A DNA stretch of 64,000 nucleotides from Bradyrhizobium lablabi (GTDB taxonomy: Bacteria > Pseudomonadota > Alphaproteobacteria > Rhizobiales > Xanthobacteraceae), in assembly GCF_900141755.1 (NCBI RefSeq), contig NZ_LT670844.1, forward strand, positions 6,048,501 to 6,112,500, in the 5' to 3' direction. This document shows positions 44,954 to 57,200 of this stretch, in pieces. Below the pieces are notes generated by a model. The model made no database searches, was not told where the DNA came from, and saw nothing but the letters and a program-made list of their open reading frames with translations. Within the stretch, counting starts at the first letter, position 1, and the number at the start of each line of letters is the position of its first letter. The position numbers were made by a program, and so were the translations under genes.

Positions 44954-45134
44954 TGAGTGCCCCATATCGAAATTGAGTGCCCATATCGGATTTTTGTCGC
45001 CCGCGGGCTACACCAAGTTCGAAAGGAGTTGAAACTTCCGCCGAGTCCTGGGGACGTTTCCGCATAGTCCGAGCCCGGCGCCATTGGCCGCGTTAAGTTT
45101 GCTCGACGCTACATCTGCCACGCAATTTGTTGGG

Positions 45135-45146
45135 CATCATATGATG
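45135..45146. promoter_or_regulatory. Perfect 12-bp palindrome upstream of the giant gene
   Basis: CATCATATGATG lies in AT-rich DNA 149 nt before the giant gene start, followed by GTCATAAAAAATCAGCAAAC. It could be an operator or part of a promoter; no regulator can be named. Confidence 0.3.
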
Positions 45147-45193
45147 AGCGTCATAAAAAATCAGCAAACAAAATATAGCTAACGAGTGGTTAA

Positions 45194-45228
45194 ACCACAG
45201 CGTGAAGCGCTGCACACTTCACCGTGGT
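45194..45228 (+). promoter_or_regulatory. Leader hairpin 66 nt before the giant gene
   Basis: ACCAC-agc-GTGAAG pairs with CTTCAC-c-GTGGT around a 9-nt loop (11 bp with a small internal loop). An overlapping alternative, GTGGTT-A-AACCAC at 45186-45198, competes for the same ACCAC, so two folds exclude each other. No U-run follows. A leader-RNA switch is possible but unproven. Confidence 0.4.
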
Positions 45229-45294
45229 CAGATCCATAGAAACAAGCATTCCGAAGAAACCAACAACCATTCTGACTGCGGGAGTTCAAAAGAC

Positions 45295-48200
45295 ATGCCG
45301 ATTCTGGTGCGCACGGTCGAGCAAGCCGATTCATCCAAGCACAAGGCCGACGCGCCGGTAATGTTCGAGACGCTCGAGCCGCGCATCCTGATGAGTGCGA
45401 CGCCGACGATACATCCGGCCGCCCCCGTCATCATCGCGAGCAGTTCACATCCGGTGATCGTCCAAGAGGCCAACGGCGCGGAGCTTTCGGTCTCGCTGGT
45501 CGGTCAAGGCAGCTGGCAGATCACCCAAGATTCCAGCGGGAACCTGCAGCTGAACGTTGCCCAGACCAACGCCTCTTCCACGCTGACATTGACGACGACC
45601 AATAACCGTGACGCGGAGGGCGGGGATCACGCCGAACATTCGACGAATGCCCCTGGCGGCGCTCACTTCCTGCTGAACGGGATCGATCTGCAAGGGCCGA
45701 TCGGCCTCGTCAGCGGCTTGGGCGTCGATATCCAAGGCAAAGTCACGGCCGAAGGAGCAATCGCGCACCTGGCGCTCGGCAATGTCCTGTCAAATTCATC
45801 GATCACCCTGTCGAGCGCGTCGCCGATTTCCGAGATCGATCTCGGCAATGTCACCGATCTCAGCCTGACCGCGAAAGGGTCGATCGGGGTCCTGTCGGTC
45901 GGCAACTGGATTGCGGATGGAATCGCACCAAGCCAGGTCACCGCGATTGCGATCGGAGACCTCCAGAGCGACGGCAATTTTGGTGCGTCTCTGGCGCTGT
46001 CGGGCACGGGTGTGCTGCCAAGTGGGGGATTTACCCTCGGTTCTGTATCAGTCGAGGGCCAGGCCAGCGGCCTTTGGTACGTGGTCGGCAATACCAACGT
46101 TATTTCCGCCGGTACGTTCACTCAGCAATGGGACGGCGATTTCACCAAGTCCGTACAGACGATCATAACGGGCGGGGATTTCGACGGTCAGCTCGCGACA
46201 CCGCTCCTCAACTTCATGATTGTCGGAGGTAATGTTTCACACGCGCTCCTGCTGATCGGTGCCGATCTCGGCGCCGACGGCCAAATCGGCGGCAGCGGCG
46301 CCAACGCAGATACCTTCGGTCCGGGCGAGCTCAACGGGCTGGTGGTTGGCGGTTCGGTCACCTCGACGCGGATTCGCATCGGCGTGGATCCCGTCGATGG
46401 CGTGCTCGATGACGGGACGAACACACTGCTCGGCGGCAGCTTCAATAACGTCTTCGTAGTCGGGGAGTCGATCGACACCGCAAGCAGTTTCGTCGCCGGT
46501 GCGTTTCCGATCGCCGTCATCGTGGATGGTCAGTTGATCAATACGGCGGCCAACAGCGATTTCCACACCACGCCGATCAACCTCGTCCCGCTGAGCCTCA
46601 CGGCAGGCCTCGCTCATGACAGCGGTTCCAGCGCGACCGATGGATTGACCAATGACGATACCATCACCGGCCGGGCGACCGGTGGGGTGGTGACGCTGCT
46701 CGGCAGCATGGACAGTAAACCTGTTGCCAGTGGCTTCAACCTATTGACAGCTGTCAATCCCGGGGGAGCCAAGGCGGTCGCCGCCGACGGCACATTCACG
46801 TTGACGCCGGCGCTGCTGGCGACCATTGCCGGCGGGACACTCGCTGACGGCAGCCACACGCTGCACCTGTTGGCTACCGACAAGTTCGGTAATACGAAGA
46901 CCCTTAACATTACTTTTACGCTCGACACGGCGGTACCGGTCTTGACCGCTTCGCTGGCGAGCGATACCGGGGTGAGCGCCACCGATGGCATAACCAATAA
47001 CGATACGATCACCGGCAAGGTGACCGATGGTGACGGCATTGCCACGCTGAGCGCCGGCTTCGATGGCGCGGCGGCCGCGAGCTTCACCAACATCACCAAT
47101 CAGATCACGGCCGGCGGCGCATTCACGCTGACGCCGGCGCTGCTGGCGAGCATCGCCGGCGGCACGCTGGCCGATGGCGCGCATGTCCTGCACCTGACCG
47201 CGACCGATCAGGCCGGCAATGTCACCAGCCTTGCGGTGTCGTTCACCGTGGCGACCGCGGCGCCGGCCCTGACCGCCGCGCTGAAGAACGACACCGGCGT
47301 GAGCGCCAGCGACGGCATCACCAGCGACGACACCATCACCGGCAAGGCGACGGCGGTCACCGATGCGCTGGCGACGCTGAGCGCCGGCTTCGATGGCGCC
47401 TCGGCGTCGAGCTTCGTCAATCTGACGAGTTCGATCAATCCCGACGGCACCTTCACGCTGACGCCGGCGCAGCTCGCCACCATCGCCGGCGGGACGCTGG
47501 CGGACGGGACCCACACGCTGCACCTGACCGCGACGGACCAGGCCGGCAACACCACCAGCTTCGCCGTCACCTTCACGCTCGACACGGCGGCGCCGGTCTT
47601 GAGCGCTTCGCTGAAGAACGACACCGGGGTGAGTGCCACTGACGGCATCACCAGCAACGACACCATCACCGGCAAGGTGACCGCTGGCACCAGCATCGCC
47701 AAGCTGAGCGCCGGCTTCGATGGCGCGGCGGCCGCGAGCTTCACCAACATCACCAATCAGATCACGGCCGGCGGTACATTCACGCTGACGCCGGCGCTGC
47801 TGGCGAGCATCGCCGGCGGCACGCTGGCCGATGGCGCGCATGTCCTGCATCTGACCGCGACCGACACGGCTGGCAATGTCACCAGCCTTGCGGTGTCATT
47901 CACCCTGGCGACGACGGCGCCGGCCCTGACCGCTGCGCTGAAGAACGACACCGGGGTGAGCGCGACCGACGGCATCACCAGCGACGACACCATCGCGGGC
48001 AAAGTGACGGCGATCACCGATGCGTTGACGACGCTGAGCGCCGGCTTCGATGGCGCGGCGGCCGCGAGCTTCACCAACATCACCAATCAGATCACGGCCG
48101 GCGGCGCATTCACGCTGACGCCGGCGCTGCTGGCGAGCATCGCCGGCGGCACGCTGGCCGACGGCGCGCATGTCCTGCATCTGACCGCGACCGATCAGGC

Positions 48201-51200
48201 CGGCAATGTCACCAGCGTCGCGGTGTCGTTCACCGTGGCGACCGCGGCGCCGGCCCTGACGGCCGCACTGAAGAACGACACCGGTGTGAGCGCCAGCGAC
48301 GGCATCACCAGCGACGACACCATCACCGGCAAGGCGACGGCGGTCACCGATGCGCTGGCGACGCTGAGCGCCGGCTTCGACAATGCCTCGGCGACGAGCT
48401 TCGTCAATCTGGCGAGTTCGCTCAATCCCGACGGCACCTTCACGCTGACGCCGGCGCAGCTCGCGACCATCGCCGGCGGCACGCTCGCGGACGGGACCCA
48501 CACGCTGCACCTGACCGCGACGGACCAGGCCGGCAACGCCACCAGTTTTGCCGTCACCTTCACGCTCGACACGGCGGCGCCGGTCTTGACCGCTTCGCTG
48601 AAGAACGACACCGGGGTGAGTGCCACTGACGGCATCACCAGCAACGACACCATCACCGGCAAGGTGACGGCTGGCACCAGCATCGCCAAGCTGAGCGCCG
48701 GCTTCGACGGCGCGGCCCCATCTTCGTTCACCAACATCACCAATCAGATCACGGCCGGCGGCGCATTCACGCTGACGCCGGCGCTGCTGGCGAGCATCGC
48801 CGGCGGCACGCTGGCCGACGGCGCGCATGTCCTGCACCTGACCGCGACCGATCAGGCCGGCAATGTCACCAGCCTTGCGGTGTCATTCACCGTGGCGACC
48901 GTGGCGCCGAGCCTGACCGCTGCGCTGAAGAACGACACCGGGGTGAGCGCGACCGACGGCATCACCAGCGACGACACCATCGCGGGCAAGGCGACGGCGA
49001 TCACCGATGCGCTGGCGACGCTGAGCGCCGGCTTCGACAATGCCTCGGCGACGAGCTTCGTCAATCTGACGAGTTCGCTTAATCCCGACGGCACCTTCAC
49101 GCTGACACCGGCGCAGCTCGCGAGCATCGCCGGCGGCACGCTCGCGGACGGCGCGCATGTTCTGCATCTGACCGCGACCGATCAGGCCGGCAATGTCACC
49201 AGCCTTGCGGTGTCATTCACCGTGGCGACCGTGGCGCCGAGCCTGACCGCTGCGCTGAAGAACGACACCGGGGTGAGCGCGACCGACGGCATCACCAGCG
49301 ACGACACCATCGCGGGCAAAGTGACGGCGATCACCGATGCGCTGGCGACGCTGAGCGCCGGCTTCGACAATGCCTCGGCGACGAGCTTCGTCAATCTGGC
49401 GAGTTCGCTCAATCCCGACGGCACCTTCACGCTGACGCCGGCGCAGCTCGCGACCATCGCCGGCGGCACGCTCGCGGACGGGACCCACACGCTGCACCTG
49501 ACCGCGACGGACCAGGCCGGCAACGCCACCAGTTTTGCCGTCACCTTCACGCTCGACACGGCGGCGCCGGTCTTGACCGCTTCGCTGAAGAACGACACCG
49601 GGGTGAGTGCCACTGACGGCATCACCAGCAACGACACCATCACCGGCAAGGTGACGGCTGGCACCAGCATCGCCAAGCTGAGCGCCGGCTTCGACGGCGC
49701 GGCCCCATCTTCGTTCACCAACATCACCAATCAGATCACGGCCGGCGGCGCATTCACGCTGACGCCGGCGCTGCTCGCGACCATCGCCGGCGGCACGCTC
49801 GCGGACGGCGCGCATGTTCTGCATCTGACCGCGACCGATCAGGCCGGCAATGTCACCAGCCTTGCGGTGTCATTCACCGTGGCGACCGTGGCGCCGAGCC
49901 TGACCGCTGCGCTGAAGAACGACACCGGGGTGAGCGCGACCGACGGCATCACCAGCGACGACACCATCGCGGGCAAAGTGACGGCGATCACCGATGCGCT
50001 GGCGACGCTGAGCGCCGGCTTCGACAATGCCTCGGCGACGAGCTTCGTCAATCTGACGAGTTCGCTTAATCCCGACGGCACCTTCACGCTGACACCGGCG
50101 CAGCTCGCGAGCATCGCCGGCGGCACGCTCGCGGACGGCGCGCATGTTCTGCATCTGACCGCGACCGATCAGGCCGGCAATGTCACCAGCCTTGCGGTGT
50201 CATTCACCGTGGCGACCGTGGCGCCGAGCCTGACCGCTGCGCTGAAGAACGACACCGGGGTGAGCGCGACCGACGGCATCACCAGCGACGACACCATCGC
50301 GGGCAAAGTGACGGCGATCACCGATGCGCTGGCGACGCTGAGCGCCGGCTTCGACAATGCCTCGGCGACGAGCTTCGTCAATCTGGCGAGTTCGCTCAAT
50401 CCCGACGGCACCTTCACGCTGACGCCGGCGCAGCTCGCGACCATCGCCGGCGGCACGCTCGCGGACGGGACCCACACGCTGCACCTGACCGCGACGGACC
50501 AGGCCGGCAACGCCACCAGTTTTGCCGTCACCTTCACGCTCGACACGGCGGCGCCGGTCTTGACCGCTTCGCTGAAGAACGACACCGGGGTGAGTGCCAC
50601 TGACGGCATCACCAGCAACGACACCATCACCGGCAAGGTGACGGCTGGCACCAGCATCGCCAAGCTGAGCGCCGGCTTCGACGGCGCGGCCCCATCTTCG
50701 TTCACCAACATCACCAATCAGATCACGGCCGGCGGCGCATTCACGCTGACGCCGGCGCTGCTCGCGACCATCGCCGGCGGCACGCTCGCGGACGGCGCGC
50801 ATGTTCTGCATCTGACCGCGACCGATCAGGCCGGCAATGTCACCAGCCTTGCGGTGTCATTCACCGTGGCGACCGTGGCGCCGAGCCTGACCGCTGCGCT
50901 GAAGAACGACACCGGAGTGAGCGCCAGCGACGGCATCACCAGCGACGACACCATCACCGGCAAGGCGACGGCGGTCACCGATGCGCTGGCGACGCTGAGC
51001 GCCGGCTTCGATGGCGCCTCGGCGTCGAGCTTCGTCAATCTGACGAGTTCGATTAATCCCGATGGCAGCTTCACGCTGACACCGGCGCAGCTCGCGACCA
51101 TCGCCGGCGGCACGCTCGCCGACGGGAGCCACACACTGCACCTGACCGCGACCGATCAGGCCGGCAACACCACCAGCTTCGCCGTCACCTTCACGCTCGA

Positions 51201-54200
51201 CACGGCGGTACCGGTCTTGACCGCTTCGCTGAAGAACGACACCGGGGTGAGTGCCACTGACGGCATCACCAGCGACGACACCATCGCCGGCAAGGTGACT
51301 GATGCCGCCGGTGTGACTGCGTTCTCGGCAGGACTCGACGGCGTTTCAGCAGCCCACGGAACAAGCTTGCTCTCGATGGTGAACCCCGACGGGACCTTCA
51401 CGCTGACACCTGCGCTGCTGGCGACGATCGCCGGCGGGACGCTCGCCGACGGCCCGCACACCCTGCATCTGACCGCGACCGATACGGTCGGCAACGTGAC
51501 CACGCTTGATGTCCATTTCGTTCTTGCGACCGCGGCGCCGGCCCTTACGGCCGCGCTGAAGAACGACACCGGAGCGAGCGCCAGCGATGGCATCACCAAG
51601 GACGATACCATCACCGGCACAGCGACGGCTCCGGCCGATACGATCGCGACGCTGAGCGGCGGCTTCGGCGCAACTCCCGTTGCAAGCTTTGTCGACCTTA
51701 CCTCGTCGCTCCAATCCGGCGGGACGTTCGTCCTCGATCCGACGCTGCTCGCGAAGGTTGCCGGCGGCACGCTGGCCGACGGCGCCCATACGCTCCATCT
51801 GTTCGCAACCGATCGGGCCGGCAACACCAGCTCCTTCGATTTGAGTTTCACGCTCGATACGGCGGTGCCGACGACGCCGACCTTCGCTCTCGCCGCGAGC
51901 GATCAGGACGCCGCGCTCGGTAGCAATGTCACCGGCGCGTCTACGGTCACTATCACCGGCCAGACCAACGCCAATATCGCGGTGAGACTCACCGCGCCCG
52001 GCGGGGTCTCATTCTCGACGATTTCCGACAGCCACGGCAACTTCCAGTTCGACAATATAGGTCTCGCGCTGGGGGCGAATATTTTGACGGCCCAGGCGAT
52101 CGACATTGCCGGCAACACGCAGAATTTCGCGCTGACTGTCGAGCGCGTAACGCAGCCGCCCTCAGGCAACGCGGTTCTGCAATGGAATGCGGCCGCGCTC
52201 AATGCCATTCAACTGAGCGCACTTGATCCGGTGACGGCGGCCCGCGCCCTGGCGATGGAAAGCGTCGCCGTGCTCGACAGCATCAACGCGATCGACAGCA
52301 CGCCATCCTTCCTGGTGCATCAGAACGCGCCGGCAGATGCCTCCGCCAACGCCGCCGTTGCGGCCGCCGCGCATGAAATTCTCGACACGCTGTTTCCCCA
52401 GCTGAAGACGCCGCTCGATGCCCTGTATCAGACGGGCCTCGATGCCATCGCCAATGGCCAGGGCAAGACCGACGGCATCGCGCTTGGAACGGCGATCGCG
52501 GAACAGGTGCTGTTGCTGCGCGCCAATGACGGCTCGCAGATCATGGGCCGGACCCTGGATGGGACGTCGCCTGGACAATGGCGCTCGACCGGTCCGACCT
52601 TCGGCCTGGCGGTGAGTTCGCAATACGCCAATGTGACACCTTTCGTCCTGTCGAGCCCCAGTGAGCTCCTGTCCATCGTGCCGCCGCCGCCCGATCTGGC
52701 CAGCGCCGCCTATGCGACGGATGTGAACCAGGTTCAAGCGCTTGGCGCGGCCAACAGCACGACGCGCACGGCCGATCAGACCGCAATCGCCACGTTCTGG
52801 GCCGGTCAAGCCGGCACCGTGACCGCTGCCGGACAGTGGAACCAGGTCGCCGCCGAAGTCGCGCAGCGGCAGGGGAACAGCTTGAGCGACGATGCCAAGC
52901 TGCTCGGAGAGCTCAATGTCGGCCTCGCCGATGCCGGGATCGCCGGTTGGAATGCGAAGTACAGTTTCGATCTCTGGAGCCCGGTCACGGCCATTCAGAA
53001 CGCCGATCCGGCCAATCCGTTGCTGACGCGGAATGCGAATTTCACGCCGCTCGTCACCACGCCCGAGGTCCCGGAATACGTCGAGACTCAATCCGCCTTT
53101 AGCGCCGCCGCGTCGACGATCCTCGACAATATCTTCGGCCAGAACACCTCGTTCAGCCTCACTTCAGGCAGTGCCACACGCAGCTTCACCAGCTTCGATC
53201 AGGCCGCCCAGGAAGCCGGCGTGAGCGGCATCTATGCCGGCACGGATTTCCAATTCTCCAATGCCGCCGGTCAAAATCTCGGGCAGAAGGTCGGTGGCCT
53301 GGTCCTGCAAGCCTTCGACATCACCAAGGATGTTCAGCCGCCGAAGATCGTTCTCGACCGGACGAGCACGACCATCGTCACCAATACGAGCCCGGTCATC
53401 ACTGGATCGGTGATCGACAATCTGTCGGGCGTCCAATCGCTGCAGGCCAGCATCGATGGCGGCGCGCTGCAGAACGTCAGCTTCGATCAGACCGGAAAAT
53501 TCGCCATTCCGCTCAACCTTGCCCTCGACGGCTCGGCCGATGGCCAGCACACGGTGTCGCTGGTCGCCACCGACGCGGTTGGCAATGCGACCACGCCGCT
53601 CACGATCAACGTGACCCTAGCGACAAAGTCGCCGGTGATCGCCCCGTCCACAATTACGGACGGCATGACCCTGACGCCGGACACCGTCCTCCAGGGCTTC
53701 GTGATCGCCAAAGGCGGTACCACGATCAGCGGGCTTTCCTACACCTTCGATAGCGGCACGACGAACGCTGTTGCGGTGCCGGTGTCGTACGACTCGACGA
53801 CGGGGTTATTCAACGACCATCTCAACCAGTCGACATTGAGCGTCGGCACGCACACGCTGACCCTGACGGCTACCGACAACGCCGGCAATGTGGCGACAAA
53901 GGTTCTGAACGTCACGCTGCCGGCACTCGTCCCGCTCAAAGTCGTCAGCCTCACCCCGGCGAACGGCGCCAGCGATGTCGGCGTCTCCGTGCGTCCGATG
54001 ATCCAGTTCTCGCGGCCGATCGATATGTCGACGCTGACCGGCAACGACTTCTTCCTGACGGATGCGAGCGGCGCCAAGATTCCGACGATCATCGTGCCGT
54101 GGAACGACAACATGCATGCCTGGCTGTTCCCCAGCGACCGCGGAATGCCGGGCGGCCAGGCCGTGACGATGACGGTCGACGGCAGCCAGATCAAGGGTCT

Positions 54201-57200
54201 GGACGGAACCGCCCTCGATGCCGCCGGCACCGGACAGCCGGGCAGTGTCCTGACCGAGACCTTCACGACGGTCAGCACCGCGCCGGTCGCCGGAACGAGC
54301 ATCACAGGCCAGATCCTCGATCCCGGCCCCGCTCTCTTGCCGGGCACCTCGGCGACCCCGCTGCCGATCGCCGGCGTCCACGTCTACATCCTCGGTCTCG
54401 AAGGCAATCCCGCCTTCGACACGATCACCGGCGCCGACGGCTCGTTCTCGTTCAGCAACGCGCCCACCGGCGACGTCAAGGTCGTGATCGACGGGCGAAC
54501 CGTGACCCATGGGCCGACCGGCGTCCAGTTCCCGGTGCTCGTCGTCGACCTCAACGTCAAGGCGGGTCAAGACAACACCATCGCAGGCAGCAGAGGCTCG
54601 ATCGAGTCCCAGCTCGCTAACGCAACCAACCAAGAGCTGTTCCTGCCGCGCATCCAGACCGATGTGATGCACGATTTGAGTCAGACCGCGCCGACCGTGC
54701 TGCGGACGACCGCCGATTCATCGCCGATGCTGACCCCCGAGCAACTCCAGCAGATGACGCTCACGGTCAATCCGGGCACGTTGGTCGACGAGAAGGGGCA
54801 GCCGCTGAACGCCCAGGTCGGGTTCAGCGTCGTGCCGAGCGACACCATCAAGGACATGCTGCCGATTGGCCTTGCGCAACATTCCTTCGACATCACCATT
54901 CAGACCAACGTGCCGCAGCTCGCGTCCTTCACAACGCCGGCGGCGCTGACCCTGCCCAACGTCTTCAACCTGCCGCCGGGCTCGAAGACCTATTTGCTGA
55001 CCTTCGACTACACCACCGGACGGTTGGAAATCGACGGGACCTGCACGGTCTCGGCCGACGGCAAGACGGTGTCGACCGACCCCGGCGCCGGCGTGACCAA
55101 GATCGGCTGGCACTCCATGACGCCGCCGGGCGACCCGACGAAAAACCAACCCAACCCGCCGCCGAAGTGCCACCTTGGGGATGTATTTACCGATAGTGCC
55201 GACGCGCTCTACAAAGACCTCATCAAGGCGATCAGTGGGTTCGGCGGCAAAATCCCCGAAATGATCAAGGCTGCGAATGATTTCAACAAACTTGTTACAA
55301 CATCGATTAAAATATTCAGTGACTGGGGGGTGGTCAATCAGCAGATCGAGGATGGTACGGTCGATCCCAAAGCCGTAGCAAAGGTGATCAAGGATGTAGC
55401 GGGGCTCATCGGCACTACCGCATCGAAAATAGTAGAGACCGGAGTCCAACTCAACGCGTTCTTTTCAGCTGTCAAGACAGCCGTGGGGGTGGCCGCGCCC
55501 ATTTTTGACGCTATATTGACCCTGTTTTCGAATGCAAAAGCCGCTCATTGTATTCCTACCAATTTTACGACGCTTTTTATCGAGAATTTTCTCACTATCG
55601 CAACGGAAGTTCTTGGGTTTGCAAACGACGCCATCACGTTCCTTGAAAATGGTTTTGTCGCAGGGTTTGCCAGCATTGTCGGCGATGTCATCGGAGTCGT
55701 GCTCGACCAGATAAAAGCGCGCAGCGCGCTGGCCGGCCTGCCTGCTCCGACGAACTTTCCGACGCTGCCGATCGTTCCGAACATCGCCCCGATGATGGCC
55801 GCTCCGATACAGCGGGCTGCCAGTCTGACCGCTGCACCGCTGACCGCCGCACCGCTGACCACTCCGACCGATCCGACGGCGCCCGGCGGTCCGGAAGACA
55901 CTGCTGCGCTCGACCGGCTGCTCGGCGAAATCCCGGGCGCGATATCCGACACTCAGGCGGCGATGACGGCGTTCACGGACCAGGCGAACCAGCTGTTTGA
56001 CTTGACGGGTATTCCGCAAGTTGATCCCGCCAATCCCGACACGTCAAACCCGAACCCCACCCCGACCAAGCTTAGCGCAATCGCCGATCAGTCCAACGAG
56101 CTCTTCCGTGGAAGTGCGCCGAACGCCCCCTTTGCATTTTTCTTGGACAATGGCACGATTATTCGCGGGAGGTCCGGTGCCGACGGGTCGATCAGCGCCT
56201 TCCTGCCGCCGAACATGGGCTACCGGTTCGCCATTCTCGATACCCGGATCAATCAGGTCGGCACCCTTTCCGGCACGACCCCGGCGTCTGGCACGTCGCT
56301 TACGCTGGACAGCCCGCACTACGTCGCCTTCGCCGACGTGTTGGGACCGGACGGTAACCCCGACAAAGTCGACGCCGATGGCTTGCCCGATCTGGTGGTC
56401 CAGATCCTGGGCTTTGATCCCACCAAAGTGGACAACATCATCCCCGGCGTGTCCGATCTGGCGGCATTGAGCCAAGGCTTCGATCAAGCCACTGCAGCCA
56501 GTGCCACGACGACCGGCGTGGTCGCCAACGTGCCCTTGCAGGGATCGGCACAGGCGGTCGTCGTCGCGGAAATGCCCAACGGCAAGCAGCAGAGAGCCTA
56601 TATCGCGGCCGGCAGCGGCGGCCTTGCGATCAGCGACGTGACCGACCCCAAGCATCCGGTCCTGCTCAGCCAGATCGCCCTTGCGGGCAACGCGACCGAC
56701 GTCGCCGTGGACGCCAATTTGCAGCTCGCTGCCGTGGCGACGGGGTCAGGCGGCTTGCAAATCCTGGACGTCGAGTCCGGCATGAGCCCGGTGCTCCTGC
56801 GGACGATCCCGATAAACGCGACGCATGTCAAAGTGGTTGACGGCATCGCCTACGCTACCGATCAGTCTAATCTCTACTCAATTGATCTTGTATCGGGCAA
56901 AATTATATCGACTATAAATGGTGTCGCGCCAAAACTGTCCGGTGATATCGCCGTCGATGGCTCAACATTATATACATTTGCCAGTCAATTTGGCGGCGGG
57001 ATTCTGTATGCGATAGACATCAGCAAAAATGATGGCACGATGACGCTGCAAAGCAAGACGGCCCTACAAGTCGACGGCGCCAATATACCCAGCGGAAAGC
57101 TTTCCGTTGCTAACGGCGTAGCCTATATAGCTTCGGATCCGTTTGGTTTTCCCCAGACTGTTGATGGCTTTGACATTGTCGATGTGAGCGATCCGAAGGC

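Noticed and set aside
46741..50811. Several long minus-strand frames in the Ig-repeat array
   Set aside because: They recur with the repeat period and are antisense products of the repeated codons of the giant gene; no start sites or family motifs.
39930..51860. Repeat arrays considered as CRISPR
   Set aside because: Units are contiguous, in frame and of coding character (57-66 bp and ~329 bp); there are no unique spacers and no cas genes.
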